From the NCBI GenBank assembly GCA_963792915.1, contig CAWBYD010000007.1:124001-188000 (forward strand): DNA of 64,000 nt. The letters are read 5' to 3'. This DNA comes from Solirubrobacter sp963792915 (GTDB taxonomy: Bacteria > Actinomycetota > Thermoleophilia > Solirubrobacterales > Solirubrobacteraceae). The translations under genes were made by a program, and so were the position numbers. The notes below the pieces were generated by a model. That model was not told where the DNA came from and searched no databases. It worked only from the letters and a program-made list of their open reading frames with translations. Positions 1 through 11,015 of this stretch are shown piece after piece. Every line of letters begins with the position of its first letter. Positions within the stretch are counted from its first letter, which is position 1.

Positions 1-1644
<1,644 letters not shown>

Positions 1645-1655
<11 letters not shown>

Positions 1656-2732
1656 TGAACGCCCCCAGGAACTCGTCGAACAGGCCCAGCGAGTCGTTCG
1701 GCCCCGGGCCGGCCTCGGGGTGGTACTGCACGCAGCCGGCGGGCACGTCGAGCAGCCGGATGCCCTCGACCGTGCCGTCGTAGAGGTTCACGTGCGTCAG
1801 CTCGGCGGCGCCGAGGTCGGTCTCGATGCGCTCGCCGGGCGTGCCCGCGACCGCGAAGCCGTGGTTCTGCGACGTGATCGCGATCCGGCCGGTGCGCAGG
1901 TCCTTGACCGGGTGGTTGGCGCCGCGGTGGCCGAACGGGAGCTTGAACGTGTCCAGGCCCGCGGCGCGCGAGAGCAGCTGGTGGCCGAGGCAGATCCCGA
2001 ACACCGGCTTGCTGGACAGCAGCGTGCGGATCGTCTCGACGATGTGGTCGAGCGCCGCCGGGTCGCCCGGGCCGGGGACGAGGAAGAACCCGTCGGGGTC
2101 GCGCGCCAGCAGCTCCTGCGCGGACGTCGTGCACGGGTAGAGCTCGAGTGTCGCGCCGCGCTGCGTGAAGTTGCGGATGATCGAGGTCTTGATCCCGGTG
2201 TCCAGGGCCACGATCCGCGGCCCGCCCGAGGCTTCGAAGACGCGCGGGATGGGCGTCGTGACCTCGCGCGCGAGATCGCGCCCGACCATCCGAGGCTCGG
2301 CGTCGACGCGCTCGCGCGCCTCGGTCTCGGGCACGTCGGCGGCGAAGATCCCGCCGCGCATCGCGCCCTCGGAGCGGATGTGGCGTACGAGCGCGCGCGT
2401 GTCCACGCCCGTGATCGCCGGCACGCCGTGGTCGGCGAGCCAGCTCAGCCAGCCGCCCTCGCAGCCCGGCGCATCCGCGTGATCGGACGCCGCGCGCATG
2501 ATCGCGCCGGCCGCGTGGATGCGGTCGGACTCCATCGCCGACGCCGAGACGCCGTAGTTGCCGACGTGCGCGGTCGTGAACGTGATCAGCTGGCGGGCGA
2601 AGCTCGGGTCGGTCATCGACTCCTGGTAGCCCGACATCCCGGTCGTAAAGACGACCTCGCCGGTCACGGAGCCGCGCGCCCCGACGGCCTCGCCGTCGAA
2701 GCGCGCCCCGTCCTCGAGCAGCACGTATGCGC

Positions 2733-2736
<4 letters not shown>
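1645..2736 (-). CDS. carA: Carbamoyl-phosphate synthase small (glutaminase) subunit
   Basis: Glutamine amidotransferase subunit that delivers ammonia to CarB. It has 363 residues, normal for CarA. The N-terminal CarA domain spans about 1-150 and the class I GATase domain about 175-363. The nucleophile is C249 in FGICLGH and the dyad is H339/E341 in QYHPE. The start is inferred as TTG at 2736, overlapping the pyrC stop as TTGA and giving M-SAYVLLEDG; no ATG or GTG fits the family N-terminus. It lies in the pyrR-pyrB-pyrC-carA-carB operon with overlapping junctions throughout. Confidence 0.96.
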
Positions 2737-4045
<1,309 letters not shown>

Positions 4046-4049
<4 letters not shown>

Positions 4050-4981
4050 GCCGGCACCGCCGCCGCGAGCGCCGGCTGGGGCGCGGAGCGGCCCGCGAGC
4101 AGCTCGTAGAGCACCGCCATGCGCACGACCACGCCCGCCGCGACCTGCTGGCCGATCACCGCCTGCGGCGAGTCGATCACCTCGGCGGCGAGCTCCACGC
4201 CGCGGTTGACCGGGCCGGGGTGCATCAGCACCTGGCGCGGGGTCAGGCGGCGGCCGTTGATCTGGTAGACGGCGGCGTACTCGCGCAGCGACGGCACGAA
4301 CGAGCCGCTCATGCGCTCGTGCTGCATCCGCAGCGCGTACACCACGTCGGCCTCGCCGAGCCGGTCGAGCGTGTACTCGACGTCGCAGCCGAGCGCCTCC
4401 ATCCCGCGCGGGATCAGCGTCGGCGGGCCGCACACGGTGACCTTCGCGCCGAGCATCGAGAACGCCATGATGTTCGAGCGCGCGACGCGGCTGTGCATCA
4501 CGTCGCCGACGATCCAGATGTTGGCCCCGTCGAGCGCGCCGAGCCGCTCGCGCAGCGTGTAGACGTCGAGCAGCGCCTGCGTCGGGTGCTCGTGCTTGCC
4601 GTCGCCGGCGTTGACGACGCCCGCCGTGGTCCAGTCGGCGACCATCTTGGCGGCGCCGACGTGCGGGGTGCGGATGACGATCACGTCCGGCCGGTAGGCC
4701 GACAGCGTCTGGACCGTGTCCTTGAAGGACTCGCCCTTCTCGACCGCCGAGCCGCTCGACGCGAAGTTGATGACGTCCGCCGAGAGCGACTTGGCGGCGA
4801 GCTCGAAGCTCGAGCGCGTGCGCGTGGACGCTTCGTAGAACAGGTTCAGGACGCGCCGGCCGCGCAGCGCCGGGACCTTCTTGATCTCGCGCTCGGAGAC
4901 CTCGGTGAACGTCTTCGCCCGGTCCAGGAGGCGCTCGATGCCGGCGCGATCCAGGTCGGCGATGGAGAGCAGATGCCTCAC
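4046..4981 (-). CDS. pyrB: Aspartate carbamoyltransferase catalytic subunit
   Basis: Condenses carbamoyl phosphate with aspartate. It has 311 residues, typical for PyrB. The carbamoyl-phosphate motif reads EASTRTRSSF near residues 50-59, and HPTQALLD and the C-terminal LMHPGPVNRG motif are present. No pyrI regulatory subunit is nearby, so this is probably the unregulated trimer form paired with PyrR control. The ATG start overlaps the pyrR stop by 4 bp. Confidence 0.97.
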
Positions 4982-5526
4982 GAGAGTGCCTCCTCCAGAG
5001 CGGTGATGGTGACCTCGTCCACGCCGTCGACCTCGTGGACGTGGACGTTCACGCGCTCGCCGCGCGCGGTCGGCAGGTTCTTCCCGACGTAGTCGGGGCG
5101 CAGCGGCAGCTCGCGGTGGCCGCGATCGGCCAGCACGGCGAGCTGGACGCGCGCGGGGCGCCCGTAGTCGAACAGCGCCTCGATCGCGGCGCGGACGGTG
5201 CGGCCGGTGTAGAGCACGTCGTCGACCAGCACGACCGTGTAGTCCTCGAGCCGGAAGTCGAGGTTGGAGTCGTGCACCGCGGGATCGGCGCCGCGGGTCG
5301 TCAGGTCGTCGCGGTAGAACGCGATGTCGATGTCCCCGAGCGGGACGTCGGACTCCAGCAGGTCGCTGACGAGCGCGTGCAGGCGGGTCGCGAGGTGCGC
5401 TCCGCGGCGGTGGATGCCGACGATGGCGACGGGGCGGCCGCTGTTCTTCTCGACCACCTCGTGCGCGATGCGTACGAGCGTGCGGCGGATGTCGTCCTCG
5501 TCGAGGACGACCTTCGAATCAGGCAA
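4978..5526 (-). CDS. pyrR: Bifunctional pyr operon regulator / uracil phosphoribosyltransferase
   Basis: PyrR binds uridine nucleotides and pyr mRNA to repress the operon, and can salvage uracil. The protein has 182 residues, normal for PyrR. The PRPP loop is VLVDDVLYTGRT at residues 99-110. The start is taken as TTG 5526 because a strong Shine-Dalgarno (AGGAAGGAA, 5532-5540) stands about 6 bases upstream and no ATG or GTG is suitable. Only 31 bp separate it from the histidine-kinase stop, and that gap holds a PyrR-binding loop (listed separately). This suggests translational autoregulation rather than attenuation. Confidence 0.95.
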   Translation of the reverse strand: MPDSKVVLDEDDIRRTLVRIAHEVVEKNSGRPVAIVGIHRRGAHLATRLHALVSDLLESDVPLGDIDIAFYRDDLTTRGADPAVHDSNLDFRLEDYTVVLVDDVLYTGRTVRAAIEALFDYGRPARVQLAVLADRGHRELPLRPDYVGKNLPTARGERVNVHVHEVDGVDEVTITALEEALS

Positions 5527-5540
5527 TCGGGTTCCTTCCT

Positions 5541-5554
5541 GGCCTCTCGGGACC
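5541..5554 (-). promoter_or_regulatory. Putative PyrR-binding RNA loop before pyrR
   Basis: The mRNA-sense sequence is GGUCCCGAGAGGCC. It matches the Bacillus PyrR-site consensus ARUCCNGNGAGGYU except that the closing A-U pair is replaced by G-C. The site abuts the Shine-Dalgarno at 5532-5540. PyrR binding here could block ribosome loading, as reported for mycobacteria. The 31-bp gap has no room for an antiterminator/terminator pair. Confidence 0.7.
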
Positions 5555-5557
5555 GGG

Positions 5558-6781
5558 TTAAAGGGACGCTGGCACCGTAGCAGTGCGCTCCGACGGCAGA
5601 CGCGGCAGCACGATCTCAAAGCGCGCGGGGCGCGTGCCGGCGAGGATCAGGCGCCCGCCGTCGGCCTCCACGAGCGCGCGCGCCAGCGGCAGCCCCAGGC
5701 CGGTCGAGCCGGCGGTCGAGACGTTGCGCTCGAAGATCGCCTGCTCGAGCCCGGCCTGCACGCCGGGCCCGTCGTCCTGGACCGCCAGCACGCTGCGCCC
5801 GTTGCTGACGAGGCCCTGGAGCCGCGTCGTGCCGGCACCGTGGGCGATCGCGTTCTCGAGCAGCACGTCGAGCGCCTGGGCGACGCCGCCGGGGCTGACC
5901 CGGGCGGGCAGCGGCGCCTCGATCGAGACCCGCAGCGCGCGGCCCGCGCGCGCGTAGATCGGCTGCCAGCCGGCGGCGTGCTCGCGCGCCAGGTCGGCGA
6001 GGTCGACGTCGCGCGGGCGGCCGATGTCCCCCGCGCGGGCGAGCGCGAGCAGGTCGGTGACCGTCCGCTCGAGCCGGTCGGCCGCCCGCAGCGTCGCCTC
6101 GAGCTCCTCCTGCGCGGCCTCGGGGTCCTCGAGCGTCGCGAGCTCGTCCAGGCGCAGGCGCATCGCGGTCAGCGGCGTGCGCAGCTGGTGCGAGACGTTG
6201 GCGGCGAACTCGCGCTGGCGCCCGACGAGCTGCGCGATCTGGACCGCCGCGGCGTCCAGCGCGGCCGCTACGCGGTCGAGCTCCGGCAGGTCCATCCGGC
6301 CCGCGCGGGCCGAGAAGTCGCCGGAGCCCAGCCGCGCCGACGTGGCCGCCAGACGCTCGAGCGGGCGGATGAAGCGGCGGGCCTGCAGGGTCGCCAGCGC
6401 GCCCGCCGCGGCCGTGCCGGCGATCGCCAGGCCGCCGACCAGGAGCCACACCGCGCGCCGGCGCCGGGTGACCTCGGCGGCCGAGGCGTAGACGGTGACG
6501 CGAACGCCCTGCGACGCCCCCGACCTGGCCGACAGTCGCGGGAGCGCCGGCATCCGGCCGAGCGTGCGCGAGCCGGTGACCGCGGCGTGTCCCGGGCGCA
6601 GCCAGCGCGCGCCGTCGGTCCGCTGGGCGAGCGCGGTGGCGATCTCGTCGGCCTCGCGCTCGAGCCGGCTGAGCGCGTCGCTGCGGGCGCGCGCGCTCTC
6701 GACGAGGCCGAGCGGGATCCCGAGAACGAGCGTCGCGGCGAGCGCGATCAGCGCGGTCGTGGCGATCAGCTGGCGCCGCAT
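5558..6781 (-). CDS. Sensor histidine kinase (HAMP, HisKA, HATPase)
   Basis: Membrane sensor kinase of 407 residues. TM1 is at about 8-28, followed by a short extracytoplasmic sensor (about 30-108), TM2 at about 111-131 and HAMP to about 183. The phosphoacceptor is H198 in NVSHQLRTPL. ATP-site boxes are N310 (LLENAIAHG), DDGPG at 336-340 and GLGLP at 361-365. The ATG start shares one base with the stop of the upstream response regulator (TGATG), so the two form a coupled pair. The signal is unknown. It lies 31 bp before pyrR, so read-through into the pyr operon is possible. Confidence 0.93.
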   Translation of the reverse strand: MRRQLIATTALIALAATLVLGIPLGLVESARARSDALSRLEREADEIATALAQRTDGARWLRPGHAAVTGSRTLGRMPALPRLSARSGASQGVRVTVYASAAEVTRRRRAVWLLVGGLAIAGTAAAGALATLQARRFIRPLERLAATSARLGSGDFSARAGRMDLPELDRVAAALDAAAVQIAQLVGRQREFAANVSHQLRTPLTAMRLRLDELATLEDPEAAQEELEATLRAADRLERTVTDLLALARAGDIGRPRDVDLADLAREHAAGWQPIYARAGRALRVSIEAPLPARVSPGGVAQALDVLLENAIAHGAGTTRLQGLVSNGRSVLAVQDDGPGVQAGLEQAIFERNVSTAGSTGLGLPLARALVEADGGRLILAGTRPARFEIVLPRLPSERTATVPASL

Positions 6782-7434
6782 CAGCCGTCGAAGCGGAACC
6801 CGACGCGGCGCACCGTGGAGATCAGCGGCGGGTCGCCGAGCTTTCGCCGCAGCCACGACATGTGCATGTCGAGCGTCTTCGTCGAGCCGAACCAGTTGAC
6901 GTCCCAGACCTCGTCCATGATCCGCTCGCGCGTGACCGCGCGGCCGGCCTCGCGGACCAGCAGCATCAGCAGGTCGAACTCCTTCGGCGACAGGTCCAGC
7001 TCGCGCTCGCCGCGCCACGCGCGCCGCGAGGCCTCGTCGACGCGGACCTCGCCGGCCACCAGCTCGGGCGGCGAGCTGCGGCGCAGCATCGCGCGCACGC
7101 GGGCGAGCAGGACCGAGAGCCGGAACGGCTTGGTCACGTAGTCGTCGGCGCCCGCGTCGAGCCCCGCGACGGTCTCGAGCTCGCCGTCGCGCGCGGTCAG
7201 CATCAGGATCGGGAGCTGCGGGCGCAGCTCGCGGACGTGCCGGCAGACCTCGAGCCCGTCCATCCCGGGCAGCCCCACGTCGAGGATGATCAGGTCGGGC
7301 GGCGCGTCGAGCACCGCCTCCAGCGCGACGCGCCCGTCGCCGGCCGTGCTCACCTCGTAGCCCTCGCGGCCCAGCGCCCGCGCCAGCGGCTCGGCGATGT
7401 CGTGGTCGTCCTCGACGAGCAGTACGCGGGCCAC
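6781..7434 (-). CDS. OmpR-family response regulator
   Basis: DNA-binding response regulator of 217 residues. The receiver domain spans about 1-115, with phosphoacceptor D52 in IILDVGLPGMDG, T80 and K102. The winged helix spans about 125-217 (LSPKEFDLLMLL ... RRVGFRF). The start is GTG 7434, giving VARVLLVEDD. It is probably leaderless because a TAGGAT -10 box ends 7 bases before the GTG. It partners the overlapping kinase gene; targets are not evident. Confidence 0.94.
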   Translation of the reverse strand: MARVLLVEDDHDIAEPLARALGREGYEVSTAGDGRVALEAVLDAPPDLIILDVGLPGMDGLEVCRHVRELRPQLPILMLTARDGELETVAGLDAGADDYVTKPFRLSVLLARVRAMLRRSSPPELVAGEVRVDEASRRAWRGERELDLSPKEFDLLMLLVREAGRAVTRERIMDEVWDVNWFGSTKTLDMHMSWLRRKLGDPPLISTVRRVGFRFDG

Positions 7435-7441
7435 GCCGTCG

Positions 7442-7447
7442 ATCCTA
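7442..7447 (-). promoter_or_regulatory. -10 box of leaderless response-regulator mRNA
   Basis: TAGGAT on the minus strand is followed by 7 bases and then the GTG start at 7434. Transcription would begin at or within a base or two of the start codon. No convincing -35 box is seen. Confidence 0.5.
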
Positions 7448-7512
7448 GGGCTTGACCGAAGCTTTGCCGTTTCCTCGCGGGCCGATTGGGGGTGGCGGGC
7501 GACACTGGACCC

Positions 7513-7950
7513 ATGAACTCCAATGACCTCGAAGTCACGGCGCGGGCGATCGTCGCGCGCACCGTGGCGGCGGTCGGCCTCGCCGGCATCGCCCTGATCC
7601 ACCTGCTCGACTCGCTCTCGAAGTTCCAGGAGACGCCCTACATGGGCTGGATGTACGTCGGCCTCATGGTCTCCTGCCTGGCCGTGGCCGCGGCGCTCGT
7701 ACGCAGCAACTCGCGCGAGGCGTGGCTGGCGGCGGTGGCGCTGCCCGCGTCGGCGATCGCCGGGTTCGTGCTGACCCGCACGACCGGCCTGCCGCAGGCG
7801 CGCGGCGACATCGGCAACTGGAGCGAGCCGCTCGGCCTGGCCGCGCTGTTCGTCGAGAGCGCCGTGGTCGCCGTGGCCTCCTATGCGCTGGCCGCGCTGC
7901 GCCCGGTGCGCGCGCTCGTGAGCGTGCCGCGCCTCGTGCCCGCGCGCTGA
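7513..7950 (+). CDS. Hypothetical four-helix membrane protein
   Basis: Protein of 145 residues from ATG 7513, with about four hydrophobic segments (roughly 12-32, 44-60, 70-85 and 100-125) and conserved-looking polar points (HLLDSL, NW). I do not recognise the family. It is divergent from the two-component system across a 78-bp gap and followed 44 bp later by the DUF2231/cytochrome gene, so the two may be co-expressed. Confidence 0.7.
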   Translation: MNSNDLEVTARAIVARTVAAVGLAGIALIHLLDSLSKFQETPYMGWMYVGLMVSCLAVAAALVRSNSREAWLAAVALPASAIAGFVLTRTTGLPQARGDIGNWSEPLGLAALFVESAVVAVASYALAALRPVRALVSVPRLVPAR

Positions 7951-7994
7951 CACTCTTTGCAAAACCATTACTCCGGGCGCCACACCCTGGCCCG

Positions 7995-8723
7995 ATGCCG
8001 CACCTCTCGGAGCTTCACGGCGCCGCGACGCACCTGGCGGTCGTCGCGGTGCCGGTCTACCTGCTGATCCTCCTCGTGCGACGCACCGGCCGCGGCGGCG
8101 CCTCGCTCGTCGCCGCGGAGCCGTGGGTGGTGGGCGCGGCCGTGGTCGGCGTGGTGCTCGCCGGCATCACCGGGCTGCTCGTGTGGGGCCAGGCGCAGAC
8201 CACCCTGCGCGGCACCAGCTTCCGCGTCGGTACCGTGCACTTCTGGCTCGGCATCGCGACCAGCGCGATCGTGCTGGCGATCGCCGGCTGGCGCTGGCGG
8301 CGCGTGGCCTCGGACCGGCACACGCACGGCGTCGAGCTCGTCGCCGGCGGCATGCTCGCGCTCGTGGCTGTGCTCGCGCAGGGCTACCTGGGCGGGCGCA
8401 TGACCTATCACCAGGGCGTCGGCATCGACGCCGGCGGCCAGCTCGCGCAGTCCGCGTCGGGCGCCGCGGCGCTCGACGTCGCGCTGGCCAAGGGCGCGGA
8501 CCCGGCCAGAGCCGGACGGCAGGCGTTCTCGGTCTCGGGCCTGGGCTGCGCCTCCTGCCACGGCGACCAGGCCCAGGGGCTGCGCGGCCCGCGGCTCGCC
8601 GGCGGGGTGGAGCTCGAGGAGTTCCGCGGCGTGCACGGCCACGGCCTGTTCCCGCCGCGCGTGGTCACGGACGCCGACTTCGCGGCGATCAACGCGTGGT
8701 TGAAGACCCTGCCGCGGGGCTGA
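7995..8723 (+). CDS. DUF2231-like membrane protein fused to a c-type haem domain
   Basis: Protein of 242 residues. The N-terminal ~145 residues have four membrane helices and the DUF2231 signature GGRMTYHQGVG near 133-143. A small extracytoplasmic domain then carries the haem-c motif C185-ASC188-H189. No Met follows the CASCH motif, so the sixth haem ligand is not the usual Met; H residues in the VHGHG stretch are candidates. It probably moves electrons in the membrane. Its 3' end overlaps the convergent RNase Z gene by 35 bp. Confidence 0.8.
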   Translation: MPHLSELHGAATHLAVVAVPVYLLILLVRRTGRGGASLVAAEPWVVGAAVVGVVLAGITGLLVWGQAQTTLRGTSFRVGTVHFWLGIATSAIVLAIAGWRWRRVASDRHTHGVELVAGGMLALVAVLAQGYLGGRMTYHQGVGIDAGGQLAQSASGAAALDVALAKGADPARAGRQAFSVSGLGCASCHGDQAQGLRGPRLAGGVELEEFRGVHGHGLFPPRVVTDADFAAINAWLKTLPRG

Positions 8724-9645
8724 ATTCGGTCTTGACCAGGTGCGGCTCGCCGCGCTCGCGGAACGGCACCTCGATCGTGTCGAAGTCGCGCGGGACGACC
8801 GTGTTCGCGAACGTCGCCCGCGCCTCGTCGCGGATCTCGCGCGGGAAGTAGCGCGTGGAGAGATGGGTCAACGCGAGCAGGTTCACGCCCGCGTCGCGCG
8901 CGATCTGCGCGGCCTGGCGCGCCGTCGAGTGGCCCGTCTGGCTCGCCCGCGCCCGGTCGTCCTCGCAGAACGTCGCCTCGTGGACGAGCAGATCGGCCTC
9001 GTCGGCATAGACCTCGACGGTCTGGACCGGCGCCGTGTCGCCGCTGTAGACGATCCGCCGTCCGGGCCGGTCCTCCCCCACCACCTGCTCGGGCCGGACG
9101 CCGTTGACGACCTCGCCGCGCTGCAGGCGGCCGAAGTCCGGGCCCTCGGTCACGCCCAGGCGGCGCGCGGCCGCGACGTCGAAGCGGCCGGGGCGGTCGT
9201 CCTCCACGAACGCGTAGCCGTACGCCTCGACGCGGTGCTTGACCGGGAACGCGGCGATCTGGAAGCCGCCGAAGCGGACCTCGGCGTGCGGCTCGAGCTC
9301 GTCGATCACGAGCGGGTACAGCGTGCGGCCGATGATCGGCTTGAGCTGGCGGAAGAGCGCCGCGAGCCCCGGCGGCCCATAGACCGTCAGCGACGCCTCG
9401 CGCGCGCGCAGGTCGAACGTCTTGAGCATCCCGATCAGCCCGAGCCAGTGGTCCAGGTGCAGGTGGGTGATGAAGATCGCGTCGAGGTCCGGCAGGCCGA
9501 CGCTGCGCAGGAGCTGCTGCTGGGTCCCCTCGCCGCAGTCGAACAGGATCCGCTCGCCGCCGGCGCGCAGCAGCAGCGCCGGGAGCCCGCGGCGAGGGGT
9601 GGGAACGGAACCGGCGGTGCCGGCGAAGAAGAGCGAGACGTCCAT
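8689..9645 (-). CDS. rnz: Ribonuclease Z (tRNA 3' endonuclease)
   Basis: Cleaves tRNA precursors after the discriminator base. It has 318 residues with the metallo-beta-lactamase fold. The metal motif is THLHLDH (H61, H63, D65, H66), and YSGDT and ALTHLSTRY are also present. It begins MDVSLFFAGTAGSVPTP, standard for RNase Z. It matters here because the tRNA-Arg at 17.6 kb lacks an encoded CCA and needs this activity. It overlaps the convergent cytochrome gene by 35 bp. Confidence 0.93.
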   Translation of the reverse strand: MDVSLFFAGTAGSVPTPRRGLPALLLRAGGERILFDCGEGTQQQLLRSVGLPDLDAIFITHLHLDHWLGLIGMLKTFDLRAREASLTVYGPPGLAALFRQLKPIIGRTLYPLVIDELEPHAEVRFGGFQIAAFPVKHRVEAYGYAFVEDDRPGRFDVAAARRLGVTEGPDFGRLQRGEVVNGVRPEQVVGEDRPGRRIVYSGDTAPVQTVEVYADEADLLVHEATFCEDDRARASQTGHSTARQAAQIARDAGVNLLALTHLSTRYFPREIRDEARATFANTVVPRDFDTIEVPFRERGEPHLVKTEFSPAAGSSTTR

Positions 9646-9662
9646 GGTCGGCTAGCCCGGGC

Positions 9663-10328
9663 TCACGGCCCGATGTCGTCGAGCGTGATCGTGTATCGGC
9701 CGCCGGACTCGACGAGCTCGCCCTCGATGTGCAGCTGGGCGAGCCCCTCCTCGGTCCACAGGTCCACGAAGTAGGCCCACTCCGGCTCGCCGGGCTCCTC
9801 GGACGCCGCGATCGCCTCGACGGTGTAGTGCTCGCGCGGTGGGAGCGCGAGCGCCGCGGGGCAGTCCTCCTCGAGGCGGCGATAGAGGTCGTCGACACCG
9901 AGCCGGCCGTTCGAGGCGTCGCGCAGCCCGGCGTAGTCGCCGTCCACCGCGTATTCGACGATCTCCTCGATCGCCTTGTACATCGGCTCCGGCATCAGCT
10001 CGAGGCTCGTCGGCGGGAGCGGCCGCGCGAAGTCGAGCGCCAGGCCGGGCTCCAGCGCGAGCCGCGTGTAGAAGTAGTTCTCGGCGGCGGCGAGCGCCTG
10101 GCGCCGGATGCCCTTGCCCAGGCCGGCGGCGCCGAGGGCGTGAGCCCCGGCCTGGATCGCCTCCTCGAGCGTGCCCTGCCGGCGGGTCAGCTGGGCCGTG
10201 ACGGTGCGGCCGTGCTCGCTCTCGCGATCGACCGACGTGCCGTCCATCAGGATCGAGGGGGCGTCGTGGCGGCTGTAGCCGGGGCACGCGCGGACCATGG
10301 AGTGCATGACGATCAGGTGGCTTCCCAT
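9663..10328 (-). CDS. Hypothetical protein with C-terminal DUF7668-like domain
   Basis: Protein of 221 residues, soluble. The second half (VEYAVDGDYAGLRD, GRLGVDDLYRRL, DLWTEEGLAQLHIEG, YTITLDDI) resembles the DUF7668 pattern; this is family recall rather than a search. The N-terminal part is unrecognised. It lies 17 bp upstream of rnz on the same strand. Function unknown; the start could also be an internal Met. Confidence 0.65.
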   Translation of the reverse strand: MGSHLIVMHSMVRACPGYSRHDAPSILMDGTSVDRESEHGRTVTAQLTRRQGTLEEAIQAGAHALGAAGLGKGIRRQALAAAENYFYTRLALEPGLALDFARPLPPTSLELMPEPMYKAIEEIVEYAVDGDYAGLRDASNGRLGVDDLYRRLEEDCPAALALPPREHYTVEAIAASEEPGEPEWAYFVDLWTEEGLAQLHIEGELVESGGRYTITLDDIGP

Positions 10329-10349
10329 TCGTCCATGGGTGTAGCAGCG

Positions 10350-11015
10350 CTAGCGCCGCGCCCAGCCGACGGCCGCCGCGAGCGCGAGCGCCGCGAGCGC
10401 CAGGCAGGTCGCTTCGCCCAGCAGCTCGGCGCCGGTGATCGTGCCGGCCGGCGCGTCGCTCAGGCCGCGAGCGACCGCGATCGGGCCGACCTGCGCGGCC
10501 GCGAGCGCGATCAGCGCGGTGCCGGTGGCGGCGACCGACGTGGCCGGCCGCTGCAGCCGCGGCGGCGCGAACAGCACGCCGATCGCGCCGCCGAGGATCG
10601 CGCACGCCGCGTGGGCGAGCGCGGCGGCGACGAGGTCCATCGGCACCGGCGCGGGCTTGAACATCGGCGTGGGCCCGAGCGGGCTGGTGGCCAGCGGGTA
10701 GGCGAGGAAGATCACGGTGAGCCAGGTCGCGGCGATCAGCACCGCGGCCGCGTCGACGCCCAGCCGCCCGCGGCGCCCGCCGAGCGCGACCGTCGCCATC
10801 TCCGCCTGCGCCGGCGGCTCGCCGGTCAGCACCGCGCCCACCAGCCACGCGGCGAGGCCGCAGCTGAGCACGGCGGTGAGCCCGAACGTGGACCCGACCT
10901 CGTTCTCGCGGTACGCGTAGACGCCGATCACGGCGAACAGCGACGCCGCGAGCGGGGCCAGCGGCGTGCGCGAGCGCGCGGCGCTCAGCAGCACGTAGCG
11001 CGCTCGCGCGGTCAC
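10350..11015 (-). CDS. ABC transporter permease-like membrane protein
   Basis: Protein of 221 residues with about six membrane helices (roughly 18-34, 48-64, 88-108, 127-147, 163-180 and 200-217). Size and layout resemble ABC-2/CcmB-type permeases, but no diagnostic motif is visible. Its start overlaps the stop of the ABC ATPase gene upstream by 4 bp, so the two form one transporter. Substrate unknown. Confidence 0.72.
   Translation of the reverse strand: MTARARYVLLSAARSRTPLAPLAASLFAVIGVYAYRENEVGSTFGLTAVLSCGLAAWLVGAVLTGEPPAQAEMATVALGGRRGRLGVDAAAVLIAATWLTVIFLAYPLATSPLGPTPMFKPAPVPMDLVAAALAHAACAILGGAIGVLFAPPRLQRPATSVAATGTALIALAAAQVGPIAVARGLSDAPAGTITGAELLGEATCLALAALALAAAVGWARR

Noticed and set aside
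5527..5557. PyrR attenuator (antiterminator/terminator)
   Set aside because: The gap is 31 bp with no T-run; there is room only for the binding loop and Shine-Dalgarno.
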